Shown here: positions 1 through 7,204 of the stretch, piece by piece | How the letters are laid out: every line of letters starts with the position of its first letter | Position numbering within the stretch: the stretch's first letter is position 1 | From: JAVZLH01 sp038883475 | GTDB lineage: Archaea; Thermoproteota; Bathyarchaeia; Bathyarchaeales; Bathycorpusculaceae | Assembly: GCA_038883475.1 (NCBI GenBank) | Contig: JAVZMA010000024.1 | Coordinates: forward strand, 1 to 16,232 | DNA: 16,232 nucleotides | Reading direction: 5' to 3' | The notes under the pieces: generated by a model | Told to the model about the DNA's origin: nothing | The model's database searches: none | What the model saw: the letters and a program-made list of their open reading frames with translations, nothing else | Translations under genes and position numbers: made by a program

Positions 1-1235
1 GCCTTAGAATGGGCACTGCTTAAGGCTCCAGCGTGAGTTGGCAAGAAGAAAACTCCATTTTCAATTAACGTTAAATGATAATCTACAAGCTTTTCTCTGT
101 CAGCCATAAACGCGGCATATGCATCCTTCACTTCTCCCTTGGTAAAATGCACGCTAAAAAGGGAACCGGCACCTGTAACCTGCACATCCACATCAGCGGA
201 CTCAAAAATCTCCTTTATTTGCTCTCTTATTTTATTTCCGAGCTTATTCAGCTGATTTATCTGCTGCCCATCTTCCAGAATCTTGAGTGTTGCTAACCCA
301 GCAGTCATTGTTATTGGGTTTGCAGTGAAGGTTCCACCGTGAAAAGAATAATGCGGCCTCTTGTAAACAGTCGCATCTAACCGCTCCATTATCTCTTTGC
401 GTCCGCAAAAGGCGCCTATTGGAAAGCCTCCGCCCAATATTTTTCCGAAGACTGTTATGTCTGATTTTACATCATAATATTGTTGAGCTCCCCCGGGAGC
501 CAATCTGAAGCCAGTTATAACCTCATCAAATATTAGGAGAATATCTTTTTCGTCGCAAAATTCTCTAATTCCCTTCAAAAATTCCTTTTCAGCTGGGATA
601 GCTCCTCCTGAGCCTAAGACTGGTTCGATAAAAATGGCTGCAACCTCTTCGCCTTTCAACTTTGCCTTAACTCCATCAAGGTTGTTGAACGGTAAAACTA
701 TGGTGTCTTGGAGTGCTCCGTGTGTTAAGCCTGCGGATTCTGGAATGTTGAAGGGATGTTTTACGCTTACGTGAAGTGCGTCATAGCCTCCGTGCCACCC
801 TCCTTCAAACTTGGCAATTTTGTTTCTCCCCGTGTATGCGCGGGCTAATCGCGTGGCGTACATGTTTGCTTCCGTGCCAGAATTGGTAAAGCGAATCATT
901 TCGGCGTTTGGAACCATTTTTGCAACTTGCTCAGCTAGTTTGATTTCTAGTTCGTGGGCTGTTCCATAGTGGGTGCCTCTTTCCAATTGCCTCTTAACAA
1001 CCTCAACAACTGCGGGTGGGCTATGCCCCAATATGAGGGCTGTGTGTCCAAGCCAGAAGTCCACGTATTCGTTTCCGTCTACGTCAAAAAGCTTGCTGCC
1101 CTTAGCCATAGCTGTATAGAATGGGTAAGGCTCAAAATATCTCAATCCGTAAGAGACTCCAGCCGGGAGAACCTTTTTTGCGCGTTCGTAAAGGGCTTTT
1201 GACTTTGGGGTTTTTGAAATGTATTTCTCGAACAT
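1..1235 (-). CDS. class III PLP aminotransferase, glutamate-1-semialdehyde aminomutase-like (partial, 3' end missing)
   Basis: The reading frame starts at ATG 1235 and is open to the window edge, giving about 411 residues. A good Shine-Dalgarno (AAAGGAG) lies 5-7 bases before the ATG. Visible class III aminotransferase motifs are NSGTEA (118-123), FEGGWHGG (143-150), FDEV with the pyridine-nitrogen Asp (D237), the PLP lysine in VFGKILGGG (K265), and GTFTANP (301-307). The last two resemble glutamate-1-semialdehyde 2,1-aminomutase (HemL), which makes 5-aminolevulinate for tetrapyrroles. HemL proteins are about 425-430 residues, so perhaps 15-20 residues are missing. The GGWHGGYDALHV stretch differs from the usual HemL text, so a related aminotransferase with another substrate is possible. 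The family is clear and the exact reaction is not. It lies 88 bases downstream of the serine kinase/sulfhydrylase fusion on the same strand and may be partly co-transcribed with it. Confidence 0.8.
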   Translation of the reverse strand, partial: MFEKYISKTPKSKALYERAKKVLPAGVSYGLRYFEPYPFYTAMAKGSKLFDVDGNEYVDFWLGHTALILGHSPPAVVEVVKRQLERGTHYGTAHELEIKLAEQVAKMVPNAEMIRFTNSGTEANMYATRLARAYTGRNKIAKFEGGWHGGYDALHVSVKHPFNIPESAGLTHGALQDTIVLPFNNLDGVKAKLKGEEVAAIFIEPVLGSGGAIPAEKEFLKGIREFCDEKDILLIFDEVITGFRLAPGGAQQYYDVKSDITVFGKILGGGFPIGAFCGRKEIMERLDATVYKRPHYSFHGGTFTANPITMTAGLATLKILEDGQQINQLNKLGNKIREQIKEIFESADVDVQVTGAGSLFSVHFTKGEVKDAYAAFMADREKLVDYHLTLIENGVFFLPTHAGALSSAHSK

Positions 1236-1323
1236 GTAAACTCTCCTTTAGGCATACAGTTTTACAAATTCTCACATTAATAATGTTTTACACCTCAGCT
1301 GTTAATGACTTCCTTGTCAATGT

Positions 1324-3057
1324 TTATTTCTCTGCCGCGTTTGCAAAGTAGCTTTCAAACTGTTCTGCATATTTATAACCAGTATCTGGGAAAATTAGCA
1401 CGCAGACTCCTTGATCTTCTTTAACTTTGTTGAATGCGCTGAAAACGGCGCCTGCGCTTAACCCAACTAGAATGCCCTCTTTCCTTGCGATTTGGATGGC
1501 GCCTTCTATGGCTTCCCTCTGCGTAACGTCAATGATCTTGTCGAAGTGCACCCAATGATACCATTTCATCCCCGTCTCTATTCTTCTTATTCCTGGGATA
1601 ACCTCGTTTGGTGCTGGTTGAACTCCGACGATTTTTATGTTGTTTTTGTATTTGTTCTTGAAATAGAAGGATATGGCGCTCATGTGTCCCGATGTTCCCA
1701 AGCCGCCTATTATGCATGAAGGCTTTAAATCTAAACTTGCCAGTTGCTCGTCAATTTCTCTTGCAGTATGCTTCAAATGTATTTTGAAGTTTGCGTCGTT
1801 TTCAAACTGGTTTAAATGTGCAGCCCCGTCCTTTTTTGCTTCTTTTTCCACTTGTCCGATGGCTTCTACGGTTAAGCCCACTGGAAGCCTCACAACTTCG
1901 GCGCCTAAAACCTCAAGGTATATGTCGCTTACTTTCTGTATTGTTTTGGGTATGTAGAGTTTCGCTTTTACGCCTAAAATGTTTGCTATGGATGTTAGGG
2001 CTATTCCAGTGTTTGTGGAAGTGGCTTCATACAATATTTCCTTTAGGTCTCCCCTTTCTTTAGCTTCCATAATCATTGAAAAGCCAATCCTATCCTTAAC
2101 ACTGTTACTGAATGGATTGTATCCTTCCAGCTTAGCCCAAACGCTAAGTTTGCCATATGAAACCGAATTTAACTTTACCAGCGGAGTTGGCCACCCTTCA
2201 AAAAGCAGCTCCAACGTGCTGTTGTAAACTTTTAGGTTACTTTTGTTTTCATCTTTTGGCGTAAGCAGGTCTTTTAGGGGGACGCTTATTTGGAGAGGTT
2301 CATTCAGCACTCTAAAGCTTTTTGGAGGAAGCTTTGGTCCATTAAGCCCAGCTTCTATTATTGCTTCTGCTGTTACTGGTTTTAGTCCGTTTTGTAGTGA
2401 TTTTATCTCCACTTTTGAAATGTCAACATTGAAGGCTGGCACTTTGTTTGCTGATAGAAGTTCAAGGGCATAGTAAGTCTCATAACCATCCAATAAAATG
2501 TGCGTTTTCTCGTCTATTATTAATGGAGTCTCAACAATGTTGGAGTCTAGTATTTTTGAGTAAAGCTGTAATACTTCCTTAAAATCTCCATGCATCGCTG
2601 GCTTAACGCTTTTTGCATTTACAAGTTGAGGTTCACTTTTTAACGCTTCAATTGGAATGTCAACTCTTTTTTCAAGCACAAAAATATGTGTCAAGTCCTC
2701 GCTCATTTTCACCATGTGCTTGGTTGTTTTTGCTGGAAGTTTTTTGTTGCTTAAACCTGCTTCTATCACGTCTTTTTTCGTTAATTTTTGGTTGTCTCTC
2801 CAACTTTGCACCACTATGTCAGGCGAGTTGTAATCAACGTAAACCACAGGAATTTTTTTGCATCCCAAACTTTTCAAGGCGTTAAAACGGTGTTCACCGT
2901 CAAGGACAACATTTGTGTTTTTGTCTGCAACTATTGCGAATTTCAGAATTTTGTCTGAGGCTATTTTTTGTGTAAGTTCTTTAAGATGTTCGGGGTCGAC
3001 TTCTTCGTGGTGTCGCAGCTTGTCTAAATCGGCAAGTTTCATTTCTGTCTGGATCAT
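1324..3057 (-). CDS. SerK-like serine kinase / degenerate SerK-like domain / O-phosphoserine sulfhydrylase fusion
   Basis: A 577-residue three-part protein. Residues ~1-130 resemble the ADP-dependent free serine kinase SerK (ParB/Srx fold): a His-Glu pair (H17-E18) where Thermococcus SerK has its proposed catalytic Glu30, DGEHR (53-57) for SerK DGHHR, and KTTKH (110-114) for SerK KTTRH. Residues ~133-255 repeat this layout but are decayed (DGYET at 190-194, KSFRV at 246-250). Residues ~275-577 are a fold-type II PLP enzyme very close to Aeropyrum O-phosphoserine sulfhydrylase: PLP lysine in SVKDR (K321), TSTNTG (346-351), GLGTSGHMS (452-460), GIRRIETG (489-496, the arginine region tied to phosphoserine recognition), PDTGYKY (557-563). 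Predicted chemistry is serine to O-phosphoserine, then with sulfide to cysteine. I chose ATG 3057 because AAAGGA precedes it by 6-7 bases; the in-frame GTG at 3096 lies upstream of the expected transcript start. The family assignments rest on remembered motifs, not on a search. Confidence 0.88.
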   Translation of the reverse strand: MIQTEMKLADLDKLRHHEEVDPEHLKELTQKIASDKILKFAIVADKNTNVVLDGEHRFNALKSLGCKKIPVVYVDYNSPDIVVQSWRDNQKLTKKDVIEAGLSNKKLPAKTTKHMVKMSEDLTHIFVLEKRVDIPIEALKSEPQLVNAKSVKPAMHGDFKEVLQLYSKILDSNIVETPLIIDEKTHILLDGYETYYALELLSANKVPAFNVDISKVEIKSLQNGLKPVTAEAIIEAGLNGPKLPPKSFRVLNEPLQISVPLKDLLTPKDENKSNLKVYNSTLELLFEGWPTPLVKLNSVSYGKLSVWAKLEGYNPFSNSVKDRIGFSMIMEAKERGDLKEILYEATSTNTGIALTSIANILGVKAKLYIPKTIQKVSDIYLEVLGAEVVRLPVGLTVEAIGQVEKEAKKDGAAHLNQFENDANFKIHLKHTAREIDEQLASLDLKPSCIIGGLGTSGHMSAISFYFKNKYKNNIKIVGVQPAPNEVIPGIRRIETGMKWYHWVHFDKIIDVTQREAIEGAIQIARKEGILVGLSAGAVFSAFNKVKEDQGVCVLIFPDTGYKYAEQFESYFANAAEK

Positions 3058-3066
3058 TTTGATTCC

Positions 3067-3081
3067 TTTAACAGCGTTAAA
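3067..3081. promoter_or_regulatory. candidate operator 1, TTTAAC-AGC-GTTAAA
   Basis: A 15-base perfect palindrome with 6-base arms around a 3-base centre. It sits in the predicted leader of the fusion gene, just before its Shine-Dalgarno. A second copy of the same form lies with its centre 22 bases away, about two helical turns, so dimers could bind on one DNA face. Bound protein here would block transcription or initiation of the fusion gene. The likely ligand is the divergently encoded regulator; this is inference. Confidence 0.6.
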
Positions 3082-3088
3082 TAATTTA

Positions 3089-3103
3089 TTTAACACCGTT
3101 AAA
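3089..3103. promoter_or_regulatory. candidate operator 2, TTTAAC-ACC-GTTAAA
   Basis: The second 15-base palindrome, identical to operator 1 except in the central triplet. It lies between the TATA element and the expected start of the fusion transcript, and just upstream of the TATA element as seen from the regulator gene. The inner arms of the two palindromes also form a longer near-continuous palindrome (GTTAAATAA-T/A-TTATTTAAC), which could let a tetramer bridge them. Confidence 0.6.
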
Positions 3104-3104
3104 C

Positions 3105-3115
3105 AAATATATAAG
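3105..3115. promoter_or_regulatory. shared, symmetric TATA element between divergent genes
   Basis: AAATATATAAG reads as an acceptable archaeal TATA box on both strands. On the minus strand (CTTATATATTT) it predicts a start near 3083, giving the fusion gene a leader of about 26 bases with its Shine-Dalgarno. On the plus strand it predicts a start near 3133-3137, giving the regulator a very short leader. No other good TATA box is seen in the 91-base intergenic gap. Confidence 0.55.
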
Positions 3116-3148
3116 CTCTACGCTAAGAAATATCCAGAGGAATAATAT

Positions 3149-3544
3149 TTGAAGCCCCCATGCGTGGTCGTCGTCAAATACCTACTCCCCGCAATAAGAG
3201 CACTGGTCATGAAAGAACTAGTGGAAAAACATGGAATGCGCAAAATCGACGTTTCCGAAAAAATGGAGCTAACACCAGCCGCAATAACCCAATATATTAA
3301 AGGAGAGCGTGGATCATTCGTCGTTAACCAACTGACACGCTCTGAAAAGACAATGGGAATGATCTCAAAGTTCGCCGAAAATCTCGCAAGAACCGACGTG
3401 CCCACAGAAAAAGTTATGGAAGAACTATGCGAAATTTGCATGGCTATAAGGTCTGAAGGAATGATTTGCGACCTACACTTGAAAGACCTTCCAACACTAA
3501 AAGAATGCGAAGGCAAATGCGCAACATGCCAACCCCACGATTAA
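3149..3544 (+). CDS. helix-turn-helix transcriptional regulator with C-terminal cysteine cluster
   Basis: A 131-residue DNA-binding protein. Residues ~12-55 contain an XRE-like helix-turn-helix (LPAIRALVMKELVEKHGM, then a recognition helix around TPAAITQYIKGERG). The C-terminal part carries C94, C97, C107, C120, C124 and C127, in the arrangement CEIC, ICDLH, CEGKCATC. This matches the archaeal family known as COG2522 predicted regulators; such a cluster would suit an Fe-S centre or zinc. The start is TTG 3149: AGAGG lies 8 bases upstream, and the VVKYLLPAIR segment expected for the family would be lost with a later start. It is divergent from the SerK/sulfhydrylase fusion across a gap holding two palindromes, so it is the natural candidate regulator of that gene and of itself. 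The sensed signal (cysteine, sulfide, Fe-S status) is inference. Confidence 0.8.
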   Translation: MKPPCVVVVKYLLPAIRALVMKELVEKHGMRKIDVSEKMELTPAAITQYIKGERGSFVVNQLTRSEKTMGMISKFAENLARTDVPTEKVMEELCEICMAIRSEGMICDLHLKDLPTLKECEGKCATCQPHD

Positions 3545-3603
3545 CAAAAGAGAATTCTTTGCTGAAACTTCTTCACAATAAACCTTTTAAGTAATCCACT
3601 ATT

Positions 3604-3626
3604 AAGCTTATTTTTTAACATTTTCC
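3604..3626 (+). terminator. T-rich stretch after the regulator, also possible promoter of next gene
   Basis: The gap between the regulator and the nuclease gene contains a T-run (ATTTTTTAACATTTTCC) of the type that ends archaeal transcripts. The same AT-rich segment lies roughly 25-35 bases before ATG 3647 and could hold the TATA element of the nuclease gene. The sequence does not decide between the two roles. Confidence 0.35.
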
Positions 3627-3646
3627 TGTCACGAAAACGGTGTTTT

Positions 3647-4387
3647 ATGATGAATGTTGAAACAAACCTGCTTATTGCGATCCTAAAATTGACAAAAGAT
3701 GGATCTTTTTCACAAGAATTAATCAATAAATTGCAGATATGTCCTTCGCAGTATGCTGAAAAGTTGCTTAAAAAATTGCAAACTGATGGTTTGATTAATC
3801 TTGATAGAGGCGTAATTGAAGCAAGCAGCATGCAACGTTTAAAATTGGCTGTTAAAACCATAAGTTTAGGCGCTGACCTCGAACATGTAAGCAGTTTCCT
3901 TTCGTGGCAAGAGTTTGAGGACATAGTTGCCACGGCTTTGTCACACAACGCTTATTCTGTTGTGAAGAATCTGCGGTTTAAAAACGCGGGACGAAAGTGG
4001 GAAATAGACATAGTTGCATGTAGAAAGCCCATAGCCCTATGCCTAGACTGTAAACACTGGAGTCGAGGAATGCATCCCTCCATATTGAAGCGAATAGTTG
4101 AGGAGCAGGTGGAGAGAACAAAGGCTCTATCAGAGTCCCTGCCCAGCCTCTCGGTCAAAATAGAATGCGCTTCGTGGAATATTGTTAAGTTTGTTCCAGC
4201 AGTTTTAACCCTCATCCCGAGCAGATTCAAGTTTTACGATAAGGTGCCAGTGGTTCCAATCCTTCAATTTCAAGATTTCCTAAGTCAACTTCCAGTCCAG
4301 ATAGACGCGCTTAAACATTTCACAAAACAGTTTAGCCAACTAACTCGACAGGTTTTCCCAAAGCTTGGCCGGGAACCCCCTTCCTAA
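3647..4387 (+). CDS. winged-helix plus PD-(D/E)XK (Mrr-like) nuclease
   Basis: A 246-residue protein. Residues ~5-60 look like a winged helix (SQELINKLQICPSQYAEKLL, then KLQTDGLINLDRG). Residues ~85-180 show a restriction-endonuclease fold signature: E91 in SWQEFEDIV, D121 in KWEIDIVA, and D134-x-K136 in CLDCKHW. That is the E, D, (D/E)xK order of Mrr-like PD-(D/E)XK enzymes, so DNA cleavage is plausible. No methylase or restriction partner is nearby, and a role in repair or recombination is equally possible. A GGTG lies 4 bases before ATG 3647 and 7 bases before the next in-frame ATG (3650), so the exact start is uncertain by one codon. Its last 18 codons overlap the end of the convergent eL33 gene, and this tail lacks domain features. 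Confidence 0.72.
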   Translation: MMNVETNLLIAILKLTKDGSFSQELINKLQICPSQYAEKLLKKLQTDGLINLDRGVIEASSMQRLKLAVKTISLGADLEHVSSFLSWQEFEDIVATALSHNAYSVVKNLRFKNAGRKWEIDIVACRKPIALCLDCKHWSRGMHPSILKRIVEEQVERTKALSESLPSLSVKIECASWNIVKFVPAVLTLIPSRFKFYDKVPVVPILQFQDFLSQLPVQIDALKHFTKQFSQLTRQVFPKLGREPPS

Positions 4388-4601
4388 ATCTTGCCCTAAC
4401 CAAGCCTTTTTTGCCATGTAAATCCACAATTTTTCCGATAATCCTTTTTCTTCCGCATTGCCAAGCCACTTTTCTCCCAATGAGTCTGCTTGCTTCAGAA
4501 GGAGAGTTCACATGTGGAAAATGGATTATGCACTCTCTAGACCTCTGAGTTTTAGGTCCAACTCGATAGTTGATTATTACTCCTTGAACTTGCTGAGCCA
4601 T
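4332..4601 (-). CDS. rpl35ae: 50S ribosomal protein L35Ae (eL33)
   Basis: An 89-residue protein of the archaeal/eukaryotic large-subunit family eL33. Recognisable text includes SRLIGRKVAWQ, IIGKIVDLHGKKGLVRARF and the near-terminal GVPGQALG. Archaeal members are usually about 87 residues. I chose ATG 4601 because AAGGTGA lies 8 bases upstream. The ATG at 4622 would add seven residues and has no properly spaced Shine-Dalgarno. It lies 64 bases after the ABC permease gene on the same strand. Its 3' end runs 56 bases into the convergent nuclease gene. Confidence 0.93.
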   Translation of the reverse strand: MAQQVQGVIINYRVGPKTQRSRECIIHFPHVNSPSEASRLIGRKVAWQCGRKRIIGKIVDLHGKKGLVRARFRKGVPGQALGKPVELVG

Positions 4602-4665
4602 GAGCGATGTCACCTTAAGCATCTTTCAAAAATGAAATTGAATTTTTTAATTTTTCGCTTCGATT

Positions 4666-6522
4666 TTAGGAGATGAGTTCTCTTAACGGCTTTTTCATGA
4701 ATTTTGTTGCTGGGTAGAGGCTGAAGACGAAAATGAGGGCTAATGCGCTTAGTAGCCATTCAGCTATTTGGACGACGGTTAAGCCCGTGACGACGGGTTC
4801 CGGGATCAAAATTAGCAAAGTTATGATTACTCCAATTTCTATTCCAACGGCACAGCTTGAAAGCAAAACTGTCAGACTTTGCAAAGCCACTATCGCCAGA
4901 ACGTTTTTTGGTTTGGCCCCTAAAATCCTCAAAATTCCAAATTCTTGTCTTTGCTCAGCTACAGCCAACATCACATATCCAATTAGGCAGAGAGCCGCAG
5001 ATGCCAGAGAGAAAAATGGCAAAAACATTATTGTAGACCAAATAAAGCCCAAAAAGCCCAGATTTTTGTCCAATACTTCGTTGAGTTCGACAACTTCAAA
5101 ATCAGAGTCTGCATTTTTCACAAGCGCTGTGAGGCGGTTTAAAGCTTCTGTGCGGTTGACTGATGTTACTTTTGCCACGAGAAGATTTGGTTTTAGAACG
5201 CCAGTTATGTTCTGTAGGGTTTGTAGGGGAACGTAAGTGACGTTTCCGTTGTTTATCGGGTCTAGGCAGACGCCAACTATTTTGAGGCTTGTGTTAAAAA
5301 GCATTATTTTCTGGTGTAGTGGTGATTCAAACATTTTTTCCGCAATAGAATCTCCAATAAACGCTTCATAAGCCTCAGCGTTTTCTAGAGGTTCTCCTTC
5401 ATGAAACCATTCGTTTAAAGCCTTTTCTGGCTCAACGCCGATTACTATTGATTCGCCTTCTCGGTCGTCGCCAACCTCTTTAGTTCCGCCGGTTGTCTCG
5501 CTGAGAATGTAGCCCTTAACCTCTTTAACATGCATTTGCAGAATCAATCTTTGCTCAACGGTTACATTTTCAGACATTAGACTTAGCTGATTTAGAAGAT
5601 TTTCGGGCACCACGTATCTTTCATTCGTATAGTTAAATTGTAGAACCGCCTTGTTTTCGTAAAATTTTGATAAGAGAAGCTTGTATTGGTTGCAAACTTC
5701 ACGATGTCCTATAAGCAGCATGTCTCTGCCAACAGCCTTTTCAACCCAGTTCTTCGTGGTTTGGTCAGCAATTATTCCGCCTGCAATGGTAATTGTTGTT
5801 AAAATGAAAACCACGGTTAGGCACAGAACGATTCGAACTGTTGCTGACTTGCGGCGGAACAAACTTCTCGAGGCAATCTTAACCACCAAACCCTTCTTAA
5901 TTGCCTTAAACTCCGGCGCTTTCGTTAACCCAAAATATTGTGTTGACGAGATGGCTTTTGCTGGCTCAATCTTTGTTGCGTCAAGAACTGGTTTCAAACC
6001 GAAAATTATTGTAAGAGCAAAAAACAACAAAAAGACTTGAAGGGGAAGCCAAATATCAAAAGAGGTTTGTGAAATCTGCATTCCAAAATTGCCTAGCAGG
6101 CTTGTTGAAGCAAAATCTGCTAAAACTCCGAGGAGAACGCCAAAGAGGCAGCTGAGAAAAGCTATTATCAAAAGTTCAGTTAGGAAATAGCCGAAAATGA
6201 GGTTGTTTGGGCATCCAGCGGCCTTCATTAAGCCAATATCTTTAGTTCGTTGAGACATTATGACAAAAGCCATGAAGGAAACGATCACGACTCCAACGAT
6301 GAAGATTAGAATTCCTATGAAGTACATGAATTGTAAGAAAATTTTTGAAAAACTTGTCGTCAATATGTTTTCTGTTCGCGTGAAGATTCCAAATCCCAGT
6401 TTTTCCCCGAAAAGAATTAGGAAAATATTTGATGCTACACATAAAGTTAAGCTGATGATGGCGAGGCTTGTCTGCATTTTCCTCCTAAGCAAATCGTTTA
6501 CTGGAAAAAAGGTTTCACTCAT
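4666..6522 (-). CDS. FtsX/MacB-type ABC transporter permease, two FtsX domains
   Basis: A 618-residue membrane protein. Predicted membrane segments lie near 17-39, 63-90, 108-135, 158-178 and 229-252, then three near the C-terminus (~490-515, 536-562, 583-603). The first FtsX domain has the cytoplasmic coupling text QRTKDIGLMKAAGCPNNL (91-108). The second has EQRQEFGILRILGAKPKNV. Between segments five and six is an external domain of about 230 residues, like MacB periplasmic domains, with several N-x-S/T sites. Family members act in lipoprotein release, peptide export or envelope signalling; the substrate here cannot be read. Its ATG overlaps the last 8 bases of the ATPase gene (ATGAGTGA), so translation is probably coupled. 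Two fused FtsX halves suggest that a single chain, or a dimer of it, forms the channel. Confidence 0.88.
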   Translation of the reverse strand: MSETFFPVNDLLRRKMQTSLAIISLTLCVASNIFLILFGEKLGFGIFTRTENILTTSFSKIFLQFMYFIGILIFIVGVVIVSFMAFVIMSQRTKDIGLMKAAGCPNNLIFGYFLTELLIIAFLSCLFGVLLGVLADFASTSLLGNFGMQISQTSFDIWLPLQVFLLFFALTIIFGLKPVLDATKIEPAKAISSTQYFGLTKAPEFKAIKKGLVVKIASRSLFRRKSATVRIVLCLTVVFILTTITIAGGIIADQTTKNWVEKAVGRDMLLIGHREVCNQYKLLLSKFYENKAVLQFNYTNERYVVPENLLNQLSLMSENVTVEQRLILQMHVKEVKGYILSETTGGTKEVGDDREGESIVIGVEPEKALNEWFHEGEPLENAEAYEAFIGDSIAEKMFESPLHQKIMLFNTSLKIVGVCLDPINNGNVTYVPLQTLQNITGVLKPNLLVAKVTSVNRTEALNRLTALVKNADSDFEVVELNEVLDKNLGFLGFIWSTIMFLPFFSLASAALCLIGYVMLAVAEQRQEFGILRILGAKPKNVLAIVALQSLTVLLSSCAVGIEIGVIITLLILIPEPVVTGLTVVQIAEWLLSALALIFVFSLYPATKFMKKPLRELIS

Positions 6523-7204
6523 TTAGGCTAACCAGCCTACCATCTTCTAAAAGCAACCTTTTATCCGCCAACTCAAGTATTTGAAGGTCGTGAGTTGCAA
6601 CAATAATTGTTTTTCCAGCGTCTTTTAACTTAACGAGTATTTCAACAATCTTCTGACTTGTTTTTGTATCAAGGTTTCCCGTGGGTTCATCAGCCAAAAG
6701 TAGAGGGGGATCATTTGCCAGTGCCCTTGCAAAGGCTACACGTTGCTGTTCTCCACCGCTGAGCTGCGATGGGAAATGATTTGCTCTGTGCTGTAAACCT
6801 ACAAGTTCCAGTAGTCCTTTAACCCGTTTTGTTATTTGTTCTTCAGACTTTCGCGCCCACTCCATTGGAAAGGCTATGTTTTCCGCAACCGTTAACGTGG
6901 AAACGAGATTGTAAGATTGGAAGACGAACCCGACTTTAGTGCATCTGAAGTCTGCCAAGAAATCCTCATTTTTAACACCTAAATCTTCTCCGAAAACGAA
7001 GATTTTACCGCTTGTCGGCTTGTCAATTCCTCCGACAATGTTTAAGAGCGACGTTTTCCCAGAACCAGAAGGACCGCTTATAGCCACAAACTCGCCATTT
7101 TCGACTTCAAGATTCACGTTTTTCAACGCTTCGATCTTTACGTCTCCAACTTCATATTCTTTGCATAAACTGGAAGCAAGAACTGCAAAATTCTTACTCT
7201 TCAT
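6515..7204 (-). CDS. LolD/MacB-type ABC transporter ATP-binding protein
   Basis: A 229-residue ATPase with every expected motif: Walker A GPSGSGKTS (44-52), Q-loop FQSYNL (Q96), signature LSGGEQQR (148-155), Walker B LLLADEPTGNLD (168-179) and switch histidine in ATHDL (H205). The ADEPTGNLD text and the length are typical of the LolD/MacB/FtsE group that pairs with FtsX-type permeases, which fits the overlapping permease gene downstream. Its start overlaps the end of the Hjc-like gene by 11 bases, with an AGGA shortly before the ATG. It powers the transporter at the inner face of the cell membrane. Confidence 0.93.
   Translation of the reverse strand: MKSKNFAVLASSLCKEYEVGDVKIEALKNVNLEVENGEFVAISGPSGSGKTSLLNIVGGIDKPTSGKIFVFGEDLGVKNEDFLADFRCTKVGFVFQSYNLVSTLTVAENIAFPMEWARKSEEQITKRVKGLLELVGLQHRANHFPSQLSGGEQQRVAFARALANDPPLLLADEPTGNLDTKTSQKIVEILVKLKDAGKTIIVATHDLQILELADKRLLLEDGRLVSLNE

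Noticed and set aside
3058..3096. GTG start at 3096 for the kinase/sulfhydrylase fusion, adding 13 residues
   Set aside because: It falls inside the second palindrome and upstream of the transcript start predicted from the TATA element, whereas ATG 3057 has a well-spaced Shine-Dalgarno.
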